DNA of 64,000 nt, from contig CALXLM010000053.1 of the NCBI GenBank assembly GCA_944389195.1, forward strand, positions 18,716 to 82,715, written 5' to 3'. Within the stretch, counting starts at the first letter, position 1, and every line of letters starts with the position of its first letter. The translations under genes and the position numbers were made by a program. This DNA comes from an uncultured Opitutales bacterium. Its GTDB lineage: Bacteria; Verrucomicrobiota; Verrucomicrobiia; Opitutales; Intestinicryptomonadaceae. Positions 24,370 through 33,972 of this stretch are shown here, in pieces. The notes below the pieces were generated by a model. It was not told where the DNA came from. It made no database searches and worked only from the letters and a program-made list of their open reading frames with translations.

Positions 24370-25572
24370 CTATCTCGGATTATATACGAAATCCGGCTCT
24401 TTCGCCGAGCCGAACGATGTCGTGTGAAGCGGCGCCTGCCTTTTCGTTTCAGTGTCGATAATATAAAGTTGGCGTATTTTTCCCTTTGCCTTCGCGCAAA
24501 TTATATGGCGGCCGTCGTTGAGCCATTTTGGAGTGGAAGTACTTTCTCCCGCGCTTACGACCTCCGAAACTCCCTTTGAAAAATCGTAAACTGCAACTTG
24601 AAATCCGCGTCCCTGTGCTATTGTAAATGCTATTTTATTGGGATCCTTCGGGTTCCATGTAGGCTCGGAACAATAACGGCTTATGTTTGTTCTGACCACC
24701 CTCGGAGTCCCCCCCGTAGAGGGCATGGTATAGATCTGGGGCGACCCGCGCGTGTCGCTTGCGAAAAGTATTTTCGAGCCGTCGGGCGAAAAGCTGGCTG
24801 TTGATTCCGTCGCCGGAGTCCTCGTGAGGCGCCTAAATCCCGAACCGTCGGCATTCGCGGTCCATATTTCGGCGTTTCCCGTCGCGGTGAGAATCATGGC
24901 GACCTTCGAGCCGTCGGGCGAAAATTCCCCACCCGTATTGCTGCCCTTGTACGAAGCGAACGCCCTGCGCGAATTTGTGTCGAGATTGATCTGGAACAAA
25001 TCCATAAAACCCGACCTGTAATACCCGGTATACATTACCTTGCGCCCGTCGGGAGAGAAATGGGGCATCAAAGAGTCCGACTTGTCGTTGGTAATGGCCC
25101 TGACGTTCTTAAACACCATGTCGGAAACGCATATTTCGGAATTTTCATCTCCTCCCCGAGAATATGAAAACACTATTTTGCCCGCAAAGAACCCCGGAGT
25201 CTTAAGCGTCCGCAAAACAGCGACATCGCAGGCCTTCATAAGCGCGGCCGTAAGGTTTTCGCCGGTACAGAGCTGTTCGTACACAGTTCCGCCGCGTATG
25301 GACACCTTGACGGCGCTAGCGCCGGCCTGCGTGAACGAGAACGTAAACTGCGCTTTTTCGGGGGTGGTAAGGACATAACTTCCGTGGAGTCCGAAGGCGC
25401 GCTTGGCGCTCGTCAACAAAGCCGGGTTGTCGGAAGTGACGGCCACCCTGTAAACGGGCACGTTAAGCCTCTGCCCCTTGTCCACAATCCTGATGTTGAT
25501 GTCCTGTTGGGCCAACGCGGACGCGCATCCGGCGGCAGCCAATAAAATACCGATAAAAGCCTTTCTCGTCAT
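24370..25572 (-). CDS. tolB: TolB-like periplasmic beta-propeller protein
   Basis: A 400-residue exported protein: a Sec signal (TRKAFIGILLAAAGCASALA), an N-terminal alpha/beta domain (about 25-135), then a six-bladed beta-propeller with repeating FSPDGRKV, FSPDGSKV and FSPDGSKIL blades. It is the TolB arrangement; TolB links Pal to the Tol system that holds the outer membrane during division. No tolQRA or pal gene is nearby, so a related propeller role is possible. Confidence 0.8.
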   Translation of the reverse strand: MTRKAFIGILLAAAGCASALAQQDINIRIVDKGQRLNVPVYRVAVTSDNPALLTSAKRAFGLHGSYVLTTPEKAQFTFSFTQAGASAVKVSIRGGTVYEQLCTGENLTAALMKACDVAVLRTLKTPGFFAGKIVFSYSRGGDENSEICVSDMVFKNVRAITNDKSDSLMPHFSPDGRKVMYTGYYRSGFMDLFQINLDTNSRRAFASYKGSNTGGEFSPDGSKVAMILTATGNAEIWTANADGSGFRRLTRTPATESTASFSPDGSKILFASDTRGSPQIYTMPSTGGTPRVVRTNISRYCSEPTWNPKDPNKIAFTIAQGRGFQVAVYDFSKGVSEVVSAGESTSTPKWLNDGRHIICAKAKGKIRQLYIIDTETKRQAPLHTTSFGSAKEPDFVYNPR

Positions 25573-25606
25573 ATGCGCCAAAATATTCTACAAATCCGCG
25601 CCGTTT

Positions 25607-26998
25607 TCAACTCTTTTCACCTACTGCCGCGCAATTTTCGGACATTGTAAAATTCAAAATGCGCATTTCGCGCAAAAGCACCGCCATCGTAAACAGGAAA
25701 GCCATGAAGTCGGACGCCGCAAAACTGGCCCATATTCCGTTTATGCCGATAAATTTCGGCAGCAAAAACAAAAAAGGAACAAGGAACACAACCTGCCTTA
25801 CCACGGTTATCATTATCGACATGGCGGGCCGTTTTACCGACTGAAAATACCCCGACGTTATGATGTTTGCGGCTACAAGCGGAAACGAAAGCGTAAGCAA
25901 ACGCAACGCGTTGTCGCCCATCGCAATCAGCGGGGAATCCGCCGGAAGGAAGATTGAAAATATGGCGTCGGGAAAAATCTGCGCCACGCAGAAACCGAAC
26001 GCGCATATTCCCGTTCCCATCCACAGCGCGTTCAAAAACGCCTCCCTTACCCTGGAGTAGTTTCCTGCTCCCCAATTGAACCCTATAATCGGCTGCACAC
26101 CCATCGACAATCCGACAACCGGAAGAAATATGAACGTAGTCACGGTCATTGAAATGCCGATTACCGCTATCGCCGACTCCGAACCGTAAAAACGGGCCTG
26201 CCTTACGAACATCATGGTCACAAAACTCGACAAACCCTGGATTATCAGGCTCGGCGAGCCTGCGTAAAGCATCGAAAGCACTATTGGCAAACGGACCCTT
26301 ATGTTTTTCAAGCGCACCTTCAGGTAGCTGTGGCCTCCGAAATAAAAATAAAACACCCATAGCGAAGCGCACGCCTGCGCCGAAATCGTCGCCAAAGCCG
26401 CCCCCCTTATACCCCAGCCGAAACGGCACAAAAACAGCCAGTCGAGAAACACGTTCACGCATCCGCCGATTATTATCGTGGCCATCGAATATGCGGGCCT
26501 GCCTTCCGCCCTGATAAGATTGTTTATTCCGAAAGATATCTTTTCAAATATCAGCCCGCAAATTATTATGGAATAATACGCCGCAGCGTCCGGCAAAATT
26601 TTCTCTGTCGCGCCGAAAAAAGTCAGGAGGTCGTCCATAAAGGCGAGCACTATAGAAGCCGCCGCCGCATAAAACGCAAAAAACAAGAATATTGCCTGCC
26701 CCAAAACCTTTTCGGCTCCCGGCCTGTCGCCTTCGCCGAGCTTTATCGACACGAGCGTGCTGCTGCCTTGCCCGACCGTCATTGCCAGCGCCAAAAGAAA
26801 AAGATTCGGGGAAAAGCACACGGTTATGGCCGCAAGGGCGTCCTCGCCGCAGACGCGTCCTACAAAAATCCGGTCCACAACGTTGTATGTCGCGCTCACA
26901 ACCGTCGACACGATTGTCGGGGCCGAATACCGGAGAATCAGCCCCCTTATGCCGGCTTCGCCGAGTGCCTTTACCGACTGCTCGTTCATATAAAACAA
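25607..26998 (-). CDS. MATE-family multidrug/sodium antiporter
   Basis: A 463-residue membrane protein with twelve predicted helices in two similar halves. Family motifs include APTIVSTVVSATYNVVDRIFVG near residues 26-47 and INNLIRAEGRPAYSM in the fourth helix region. MATE transporters export drugs or metabolites in exchange for Na+ or H+. It is most like the NorM/DinF-related group common in anaerobes. Substrate unknown; no regulator is adjacent. Confidence 0.9.
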   Translation of the reverse strand: MFYMNEQSVKALGEAGIRGLILRYSAPTIVSTVVSATYNVVDRIFVGRVCGEDALAAITVCFSPNLFLLALAMTVGQGSSTLVSIKLGEGDRPGAEKVLGQAIFLFFAFYAAAASIVLAFMDDLLTFFGATEKILPDAAAYYSIIICGLIFEKISFGINNLIRAEGRPAYSMATIIIGGCVNVFLDWLFLCRFGWGIRGAALATISAQACASLWVFYFYFGGHSYLKVRLKNIRVRLPIVLSMLYAGSPSLIIQGLSSFVTMMFVRQARFYGSESAIAVIGISMTVTTFIFLPVVGLSMGVQPIIGFNWGAGNYSRVREAFLNALWMGTGICAFGFCVAQIFPDAIFSIFLPADSPLIAMGDNALRLLTLSFPLVAANIITSGYFQSVKRPAMSIMITVVRQVVFLVPFLFLLPKFIGINGIWASFAASDFMAFLFTMAVLLREMRILNFTMSENCAAVGEKS

Positions 26999-27138
26999 AA
27001 AAATCTAATCGCCAACTATCCGAAAAAACGCTTCACCAAACTGCGCCATGCCCCGCCCCGGCGGCGGAACAGGGCTGTACAAAAAATAAAAACGCCGCCG
27101 CGCGCCCGACCGCCGCGCCAAGCCAAAAGCGCGACGCA

Positions 27139-28317
27139 TTACGGAACTATCCTGAAAAACACGCGCTTGCCAGCCTGCAAAACGATGGGCGCCGTGGGGC
27201 GCTGAATCGCCAGAAAAGCGTCCGTCACGCGCTCGGAATCCATCTTGACCGCGCCCTGTTCGATAAGACGGCGGATTTCCTTTTTGCTCGGGAAAAGCTT
27301 CGTTTCGGCCATAATGTTCACGAGCGCGTCGTCATCGCCCCTGCTCAGGGCGTCCCAACCGAACTCCTGCATTTCGTCGGGAAGTTCGTTCCTCGAAAAA
27401 ACCTTTTCAAAGGTTTCAAGCTCGGATTTGCCGACATCTACGCCGTAAAACCTCGAAACAAGCAGGCACGCCAGATCTTTTTTGACCTTCATGGGATGCT
27501 CCGACTTCATGCGGCCGATTTGCTCGGGGGTATAGAGCATAAGATACTGGTAATACTTCCACATTGTTTCGTCGCTGATAGACATTATCTTGCCGAACAT
27601 CTCGCGCGGAGTGTCGTTAAACGCTATATAGTTGCCGTAGCTTTTGGACATTTTTTTCTCGCCGTCCAGCCCCACTAACAGCGGCATTGTCAGGACCGCC
27701 TGCCCGCTCTGGCCGGCATCGCGCTGAAGGTCGCGCCCCACGAGATTGTTGAAAAGCTGGTCCGCTCCGCCAAGCTCTACATCGGACTCGACCATTATGG
27801 AATCGTATCCCTGAACCAGCGGGTACAGAAATTCAACTATGGATATGGGAGTCTTTTCAGCGTATCTCTTTGAAAAATCGTCCCTTTCAAGCATTCTGGC
27901 AACAGTCATTTTTCTCGAAAGGTTGAGCAAGTCGCCGAACGACATTCCGCCGAACCAATCGCTGTTGTAGTGTATTTCCGTCTGCTCCTTATTGAGAACT
28001 TTAAAGGCCTGCTCCAAATACGACTTTGCGTTCGCCATTACCTCGTCGTGTGTGAGGACGGGGCGCAGCGCGCTCCTGCCGCTCGGATCCCCTATGCACG
28101 CGGTGTAGTCGCCTATAATGAGAACCGCCTGGTGCCCGAGATCCTGAAACTGGCGGAGCTTGTTGAACACAACCATGTGCCCGAAAGTGAGGTCGGGGCG
28201 CGTCGGATCCACGCCGAGTTTGGCGCGCAGCCTTTTTCCCGCAGCCAGCTTTTCCCTGAGATCGTCGGCGCCGATGAATACTTCGGCGTTTTGTGCAAAG
28301 ATGTCTATCTGGTCCAT
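27139..28317 (-). CDS. tyrS: Tyrosyl-tRNA synthetase
   Basis: A 392-residue class I synthetase that charges tRNA-Tyr. HIGH-type motif PTRPDLTFGHMV (39-49), IGDPSGRSALRP, GGADQLFN and KMSKS at 222-226 are clear. A C-terminal S4 RNA-binding domain covers about 325-390 (SKKEIRRLIEQGAVKMD). The HIGH variant TFGHM and the long connective region match the TyrZ subgroup. It appears to be a single-gene unit. Confidence 0.96.
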   Translation of the reverse strand: MDQIDIFAQNAEVFIGADDLREKLAAGKRLRAKLGVDPTRPDLTFGHMVVFNKLRQFQDLGHQAVLIIGDYTACIGDPSGRSALRPVLTHDEVMANAKSYLEQAFKVLNKEQTEIHYNSDWFGGMSFGDLLNLSRKMTVARMLERDDFSKRYAEKTPISIVEFLYPLVQGYDSIMVESDVELGGADQLFNNLVGRDLQRDAGQSGQAVLTMPLLVGLDGEKKMSKSYGNYIAFNDTPREMFGKIMSISDETMWKYYQYLMLYTPEQIGRMKSEHPMKVKKDLACLLVSRFYGVDVGKSELETFEKVFSRNELPDEMQEFGWDALSRGDDDALVNIMAETKLFPSKKEIRRLIEQGAVKMDSERVTDAFLAIQRPTAPIVLQAGKRVFFRIVP

Positions 28318-28413
28318 ACAATAAAAAAATACGCCCCGATTTTTCCGCGAAGAAAAATAAAGGCAACCATTTTTTGACGCGCGCCACCGCTATGCAAATG
28401 CGCAGCCGCGCAT

Positions 28414-29694
28414 CTACACCACAGTTCCCGATTTTATCACAGCATTTTTAGTGACTATAAGCACGCCGTCGCGGACATACAGCCCTTCGGATTCCCATTT
28501 GTCGGGCTTGCCGTAGGGATTTAAAACGCAGCAGTCCCCTATTCTGGCGTTCTTGTCTATTATGGCGTTTTCTATTGCGCACTCCCGGCCTATGCCTATC
28601 GTCGGAATCCCCGCGGAAAGGCTTGCGGCGCGCTCGCCCTCCGACTCGTAATAGTCGGCGCCCATCATGACGACGTTTTTAAGAACCGCGCCGCGGTCTA
28701 TTATGGAACGTATGCCTATCATGCACCTTTCGAGAGACTTCGCACGTATGACGGACCCGTCTGCTATGTTAGACCTGTCTATGCTCGTGCCGAAAATCTT
28801 GGCCCCCGGAAGAAAGCGGCAATGCGTATATATCGGCTTGTCCTGCCTGTGGAAATCGAAATCGGGGGCGGGTTCCGCAAGGGCGAGATTCGCCTCGAAA
28901 AACGCCCCCACAGTGCCTATGTCCTCCCAGTAGCCGTCAAAAATGTACGCGCACAGTTTCTTTTTGCCGAGGAGTCCGGGAATTATCTCCTTGCCGAAAT
29001 CCATTTCGTTCCCGGACATGGCCTCCTCCAAAACCTTTTGGGAAAATATGTATATGCCCATCGACGCCAAACAATATTCGGCATTGGGATCCTTCAGGTT
29101 GCGCTTCAAATCGCCGCCCACAAGGAATGAGTTTATCACGGCCTCGTCCTTCGGCTTTTCGGCAAATTCCACTATCTCCAAATTCTTGTTGACACGCATC
29201 ACCCCGAGGCTGCTCGCCTCGGATTTAGGCATCGGCTTTGCGGCTATCGTGATGTCGGCGTCGGAGGCCATGTGGCTTTCGAGCATCTTGGCGAAATTCA
29301 TCTGATAGAGCTGGTCGCCCGACAAAATCAAATAATGGCAGACGTTTCCGTGCCGCTCGAAATGGTGCATGTTCTTGCGAACGGCATCGGCGGTTCCCTG
29401 GTACCAATCGCCACCGGCGTCAGTCTGTTCCGCAGCAAGAATATCGACAAAACCGTTTCCGAAAGAATCAAACTTATACGTCTGCTGTATGTGTTTGTGA
29501 AGCGACGCCGTATTAAACTGGGACAGCAGATATATGCTGTTAAATCCCGAGTTTATGCAGTTGCTAATCGGAATATCCACAAGCCTATATTTGCCGGCCA
29601 ACGGAACTGCGGGCTTGCAGCGGTACTTTGTAAGCGGGTATAGGCGCGTGCCGCGCCCTCCACCCATGATTATGCTAATTACGTTCTTTGTCAT
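28414..29694 (-). CDS. glgC: Glucose-1-phosphate adenylyltransferase
   Basis: A 426-residue ADP-glucose pyrophosphorylase for glycogen synthesis. It starts MTKNVISIIMGGGRGTRLYPLT with the nucleotidyltransferase loop, continues KPAVPLAGKYRLVDIPISNC and DWYQGTADAVRKN, and ends with a left-handed beta-helix of hexapeptide repeats (about 300-420). Regulatory-site residues for fructose-1,6-bisphosphate or 3-phosphoglycerate cannot be assigned by eye. The open frame extends to 29781, but the ATG at 29694 is the family start. No other glycogen gene is adjacent. Confidence 0.95.
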   Translation of the reverse strand: MTKNVISIIMGGGRGTRLYPLTKYRCKPAVPLAGKYRLVDIPISNCINSGFNSIYLLSQFNTASLHKHIQQTYKFDSFGNGFVDILAAEQTDAGGDWYQGTADAVRKNMHHFERHGNVCHYLILSGDQLYQMNFAKMLESHMASDADITIAAKPMPKSEASSLGVMRVNKNLEIVEFAEKPKDEAVINSFLVGGDLKRNLKDPNAEYCLASMGIYIFSQKVLEEAMSGNEMDFGKEIIPGLLGKKKLCAYIFDGYWEDIGTVGAFFEANLALAEPAPDFDFHRQDKPIYTHCRFLPGAKIFGTSIDRSNIADGSVIRAKSLERCMIGIRSIIDRGAVLKNVVMMGADYYESEGERAASLSAGIPTIGIGRECAIENAIIDKNARIGDCCVLNPYGKPDKWESEGLYVRDGVLIVTKNAVIKSGTVV

Positions 29695-29920
29695 GCGAAC
29701 TGTTTTGTATATTTTCCAATATTTGCGCCGCGCATTCGGACGCAATATCGCGCGGCACACATTTTCGCCGCACAATCGCATTGTCCAAGTTTCCGCGCAA
29801 AAATCCAGCTTTTTTTATCGGTAGCGCCCATTTCTTCGCCGAATTTTGAAATGCAAAAATTGATAAAGCCCCGTCAGACAGAAAACCCTGCGGCGCAATG
29901 GCCCAAAAAAGGAAGCTCTA

Positions 29921-30481
29921 CTATTTCGGAGCTTTCGGGGAGAATTTAGAAACGTCTATTTTAAACGGGAGCCGGGTTTCGTCGAACGGCGCCAAATATT
30001 CGCTCTCCCCGAATATTAAAAGTTCCCCGCGAAGTACAAGCCTTCCTTTTGAAGCCTCGTACCAGACTTTGCACTTATAGACCCTGCCGTCGTCCGGATT
30101 TATCACGCGGCCCGCAAGCTTGCCGTCGGCGGCCGGAGTCAGATCCCAAACGAAATCCATTCCGCAAAGAGGCGGATTGCCAGCAATGCCCTTGGCCCTT
30201 TCCACGGGCTTTTCAATGGTGTCGTCGATTTTTCCGTTGTGGTAGATTGCCAACATTCTAAAAAAACGCTTCCCGCCGCGCTCGTATACGGCAACAATGC
30301 TTTCGGGCTCGTTTTTATTGCTGCGGTCAAACATCAGCCAAACACCGTCAACGCCTGAAGCCTCCCTGCAAACATAATTTTCCTTCGGGACGCCATCGTC
30401 GGCGCCGATGCTTTTAAGGCAGCCGGCAAGCGGCAACGCCGAAAGAAAAGCCGCCAAAGCGAAAGCCCATGCGCCGCGCAT
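29921..30481 (-). CDS. DUF2147-like lipoprotein
   Basis: A 186-residue protein with a lipoprotein signal (FALAAFLSALPLAGC, Cys at about 21). The mature part follows the DUF2147 layout: GVWLMFDRSNKNEPESIVAVYE, KGIAGNPPLCGMDFVWDL and DGRVYKCKVWYEASKGRLVLRGEL, a lipocalin-like beta barrel in envelope proteins. Its ATG overlaps the hemD stop (TGATG), so the two are translationally coupled. Role unknown. Confidence 0.6.
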   Translation of the reverse strand: MRGAWAFALAAFLSALPLAGCLKSIGADDGVPKENYVCREASGVDGVWLMFDRSNKNEPESIVAVYERGGKRFFRMLAIYHNGKIDDTIEKPVERAKGIAGNPPLCGMDFVWDLTPAADGKLAGRVINPDDGRVYKCKVWYEASKGRLVLRGELLIFGESEYLAPFDETRLPFKIDVSKFSPKAPK

Positions 30482-31266
30482 CAGGAATCCTCCCCGTAAA
30501 GAACCGACAAAACGGCCTCCGACACAGCCTCCGGAGACGGATTTGAAGCCTGCCGCGCAACCGGCATGCCGAACTTTTTTACCGCCTCGGAAGTTTTTTC
30601 GCCTATCGTCACGATTTTCGGGCAGACAGCCGAAGACGACAACGCCAAATTCGCCGCGTTTTTGGCAAACCCCTCCACGGCCGAAGGACTCGAAAAAACA
30701 ACCGCATCGGCTCCTTCGGCCCTAAAATCCTCGGCGACCTTGCAGTTTCGGTCAACCGACACAATCTCCGTTTTATAAACCTCCACCGCGTCGACTATCG
30801 CGTTGTTTTTCTCGAGAATGTCGCACAGCGCGCTTCCGGCGAGATTGCCTACAACGCACAAAATTTTCAGATTCTCGAGCGACTCGTACTCGGCCATCGA
30901 ATTTGCCATGTTTTCGCCGGTGGATATTTCCGGAACTACGTCGGCCCTGAGGTAGTACTTTTTGAGTTCGCGCCTCGTGGCCTCCCCGACGCAAGCTATG
31001 CGGGCAATGCCGAGGGCGCGTATGTCGTCGAAAACCTTGAAAAACTCCCTAAAAAACCCCCTTACTCCGTTCGCGCTCGAAAACGTAATCCAATCGTAGC
31101 GCCCCATTTCGGCGAACACGTCGGCTATTTCGTCGGGATCCGCCAGCAGCGAAATTCTAATCATGGGAAGCTCCGCGACTTCCACGCCCTCTGACTTCAA
31201 TATCTCCGCAACGGCTTCGTTGTCCTCGCGCGTCAGCAAAACTTTTTTGACTTTTTCCCGGGCCAT
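30481..31266 (-). CDS. hemD: Uroporphyrinogen-III synthase
   Basis: A 261-residue HemD-like protein with two alternating alpha/beta domains: VLLTREDNEAVAEILKSEGVEV at the start, YDWITFSSANGVRGFF near 75-90 and ADAVVFSSPSAVEGF near 187-201. It cyclises hydroxymethylbilane to uroporphyrinogen III for haem. HemD is weakly conserved, but the paired WITFSSANGV and VVFSSPSAV motifs are diagnostic. Its start abuts the stop of the M42 peptidase gene (TAA then ATG), and its end overlaps the next gene: three coupled genes. Confidence 0.85.
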   Translation of the reverse strand: MAREKVKKVLLTREDNEAVAEILKSEGVEVAELPMIRISLLADPDEIADVFAEMGRYDWITFSSANGVRGFFREFFKVFDDIRALGIARIACVGEATRRELKKYYLRADVVPEISTGENMANSMAEYESLENLKILCVVGNLAGSALCDILEKNNAIVDAVEVYKTEIVSVDRNCKVAEDFRAEGADAVVFSSPSAVEGFAKNAANLALSSSAVCPKIVTIGEKTSEAVKKFGMPVARQASNPSPEAVSEAVLSVLYGEDS

Positions 31267-32334
31267 TTAAAACGTGAAGTCGTCGGTGTTTTTAAGGGAG
31301 AGCGCAAACGACTGCAGGAGCCTTACGCAATTGTCGATGTCGTTCAAATCGGCTACCTCCGCGGGCGTGTGCATATAGCGCAAAGGTATTCCGACCAGTC
31401 CCGTCGCCACGCCCCCGCGCGTTGTTTGAATAATCCGCGCGTCGGTGCCCGTCGGGCGGCTTTCCGCTCCGACCTGATAGCTTATGCCCTCCATTTTAGC
31501 GCATTCGACAAGGCGCTCGAAAACCTTGGGGTTTATGTTGGGACCGCGCGATATCACGGGGCCGCCGCCAAGTTTTATGCTGCCGAAACGGTGTTTGTCG
31601 CATCCGGGAAAGTCGGTGGCGTGATCGACATCGACGGCTATCGCCACGTCGGGATTTACCGAAAACGCGGAAGTCCACGCCCCCCTCGTGCCGATTTCCT
31701 CCTGCGTCGTGGCTACGCTCACCACCCTGTATTCGGGCCGCTCCTTAAGCTTAGAAAGTTTTCTCAAAACCTCGAAAACGCAATAGCAACCTGCCCTGTC
31801 GTCGAACGCGCGCGCGGCGCAACAGGTGTTGGAAAGCTTGTGGACCATGGTGTCGTAAACGACGGCGTCGCCAATTTCCACCATGCTTTCTGCCTCCGCG
31901 CGCGAGGCCGCGCCTATGTCTATCCATACGCCGTGCGTTTCCGGAACCTCTTTGCGCTCCTTTGCGTCCATAAGGTGCACAGCCTTTTTCCCCGTCACGC
32001 CGTAAACATATCCGTTGCGCGTCATGATGGTCACCCTGCGGCCCGACAGCATCACGTTGTCGTGCCCGCCGAGCGTCTCAAAAAAGATAAAGCCGTTGTC
32101 GTCTATGTACGAAACGATAAAGCCTATTTCGTCCATGTGCCCGGCGAGCATGAGAGTTTTTTTGCCGTCCCCGAGAGACGCGATCCTGTTTCCGAGAACG
32201 TCGCGCCTGACGCTGTCGGCGTATGGAAGAACGTGTTTTTCCACGACGTCGGCAGCCTCCCTTTCAGAGCCGGTCGGAGAGCGCGACCTAAGCAGTTCAA
32301 GCAGAAATTCGTCAATCTCGAAATGTGTGGCCAT
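31267..32334 (-). CDS. M42-family metallo-aminopeptidase
   Basis: A 355-residue M42 peptidase (FrvX/glutamyl-aminopeptidase type). Metal-site motifs are LAGHMDEIGF (His, Asp), AFDDRAGC (Asp), TTQEEIGTRGA (catalytic and metal Glu), AVDVDHATD (Asp) and RYMHTPAEVADLND (His). Family members form large tetrahedral complexes that trim peptides in the cytoplasm. The frame is open to 32400, but the ATG at 32334 (MATHFEIDEFL) is the homologous start. It leads a tightly coupled unit with hemD and the DUF2147 lipoprotein. Confidence 0.92.
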   Translation of the reverse strand: MATHFEIDEFLLELLRSRSPTGSEREAADVVEKHVLPYADSVRRDVLGNRIASLGDGKKTLMLAGHMDEIGFIVSYIDDNGFIFFETLGGHDNVMLSGRRVTIMTRNGYVYGVTGKKAVHLMDAKERKEVPETHGVWIDIGAASRAEAESMVEIGDAVVYDTMVHKLSNTCCAARAFDDRAGCYCVFEVLRKLSKLKERPEYRVVSVATTQEEIGTRGAWTSAFSVNPDVAIAVDVDHATDFPGCDKHRFGSIKLGGGPVISRGPNINPKVFERLVECAKMEGISYQVGAESRPTGTDARIIQTTRGGVATGLVGIPLRYMHTPAEVADLNDIDNCVRLLQSFALSLKNTDDFTF

Positions 32335-32396
32335 TTTATTTATATTGTTATAATCTTTTTTAAAAGCGGTATTTAAATGCGCGCGCTGCAAACATG

Positions 32397-33650
32397 TCAT
32401 CTTTGTTTTTCACCGCGAAGCTGTCCTATGGCTATGCCCGTAAGCTTGTAAGATATCAGCCCCAAATCGTACTCTGACCCCCCGAAATGAAACGTGCGCT
32501 GAAGGTGGAATTGGCTTTTGCCGGGCGCCAAACTAAGCGCCGGAGAGTGAGTGGATATTTCGTAGAACGGATCCGCCGCAACCGACGTTCTTGCGAGGGG
32601 ACCATTGTTGTAAACGCTTATGGCATCGCCGTCAAAACGCCCGACTCCGCTACGGCGCCATGCATTCTGCAAGTAGCCGCGCACGCCAGAAGGTTTTATG
32701 TACAAAATGACAGTGAGAATGTTATTGCTGTCGTCGAACGAAAGCGCTATGCCTTCGCTTCGCCGTCCCGACACCCCTATGCCCGACATGTTTCTTCCGT
32801 CAACCTTAAACGATATATACGACGGATCTACAAGTAGCGAACCGTCTCCGGAAGTTCCGCCCTCAAAATAGTTGTCGCGAACTATGTCGCCTAACTTTGA
32901 CGAGTCTCCCGGCCTGTACGGAATAAACACGCGGACTTTTCTGTTGGCGTTGAAACACGACTGCACGCTTATGTTAAGCAGCCCGCTTTCAGGAGCCCAC
33001 GCCGAGTCTCCCATATTCGTAAGCTTGTTGAACGACTGGAACGCCACAAGCTTAACTGCGTCGGGAATTTCTATGCCGAGTATTTCCGAAACCTGTTCCC
33101 TGTTTAAAACCGTCACTTCGCGTTCGGCCTTTATCTTAAAGCGCTTGCCTTTTGCATTCTCAAAATCCGCGACTTTTTCAAAGCGGGCCTGCGTTTTCGA
33201 ATGAGCCAACATTCTCCACGGCTCCACAGACAGCGCTTCGGGGGCGCGCCAATTTTCGTCGGAATATATGGATCCGGCAGGGAAAAATATCGAAAAATCC
33301 CCGCCCTGAGGACCTATCCAAAAACGATCCTCCCCGCCTATCTGGTACGTTTGAAGGCCTATTTTATTGTCGGAAAGCAGTTCGTGGTTAATCCAACCGA
33401 GCGAAGGCCCCTCGGCTCCGCCGAAAGTGGAAGTCATTACCCTGCCCTGATATTTCGGAGACACGGCAACGATGCTTTCCCCTTCGCCGAGAAGCAGAAC
33501 TTCGGCGTTGTACTTTGAAAAGAAGGACAGATCCTGTCCAAACGCAAGCAGGTTAGTGCCGGAAGACTCGAGCGCGGCATCTTTTATAAGTCCGCATGCC
33601 CCCACGAACGCCGCCGTCGCGGCAAACGCCAGTATTTGAAAATTTTTCAT
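32397..33650 (-). CDS. DUF6786-like exported protein (probable lipoprotein)
   Basis: A 417-residue protein with a signal MKNFQILAFAATAAFVGAC, giving a likely lipidated Cys at 19. The body is beta-rich with YQGRVMTSTFGGAEGPSLGWINHEL near residues 67-91 and IGGEDRFWIGPQGGDFSIFF, a pattern I associate with DUF6786 proteins of Bacteroidetes and Verrucomicrobia, distantly like sugar mutarotases. Function unknown; a surface or periplasmic carbohydrate role is inferred. It sits 62 bases upstream of the M42 gene on the same strand. Confidence 0.55.
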   Translation of the reverse strand: MKNFQILAFAATAAFVGACGLIKDAALESSGTNLLAFGQDLSFFSKYNAEVLLLGEGESIVAVSPKYQGRVMTSTFGGAEGPSLGWINHELLSDNKIGLQTYQIGGEDRFWIGPQGGDFSIFFPAGSIYSDENWRAPEALSVEPWRMLAHSKTQARFEKVADFENAKGKRFKIKAEREVTVLNREQVSEILGIEIPDAVKLVAFQSFNKLTNMGDSAWAPESGLLNISVQSCFNANRKVRVFIPYRPGDSSKLGDIVRDNYFEGGTSGDGSLLVDPSYISFKVDGRNMSGIGVSGRRSEGIALSFDDSNNILTVILYIKPSGVRGYLQNAWRRSGVGRFDGDAISVYNNGPLARTSVAADPFYEISTHSPALSLAPGKSQFHLQRTFHFGGSEYDLGLISYKLTGIAIGQLRGEKQR

Positions 33651-33972
33651 TTATTATTGATTGCCATATTGACCCGTTTACTTCAACACTTTTTTCTCTA
33701 CGAAACCATTAAAAGCGGTTTGCAACCTGATTTGCAAGCTTACCGAAGCATTCCGAAATAGCACCCCCGCACTTGCAAAGCATGAGCACGCCCTTTATAC
33801 CCTGCCAGCCGATGTACCCCGCAACCGGGAGACAACGCTGGTGCTTGAAACCTCTCATGAAATCGGAGGCGGAACCGCGCTGAGAACCCTCCGCCAAATT
33901 TGGCGCCATGAAACGCGGGGCTTCCCACCCACAAACGTCGCTTCGCGCATGCGAAACTTCGCCAAAAGTAAA
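33651..33972. other. Intergenic stretch without a supported gene
   Basis: About 320 bases. A 66-codon minus-strand frame (33709-33909) exists but has no ribosome-binding site or family resemblance. Nothing else stands out. Confidence 0.4.

Noticed and set aside
33709..33909. 66-codon minus-strand open frame rich in Cys and Gly
   Set aside because: No start signal and no recognisable pattern; probably chance.
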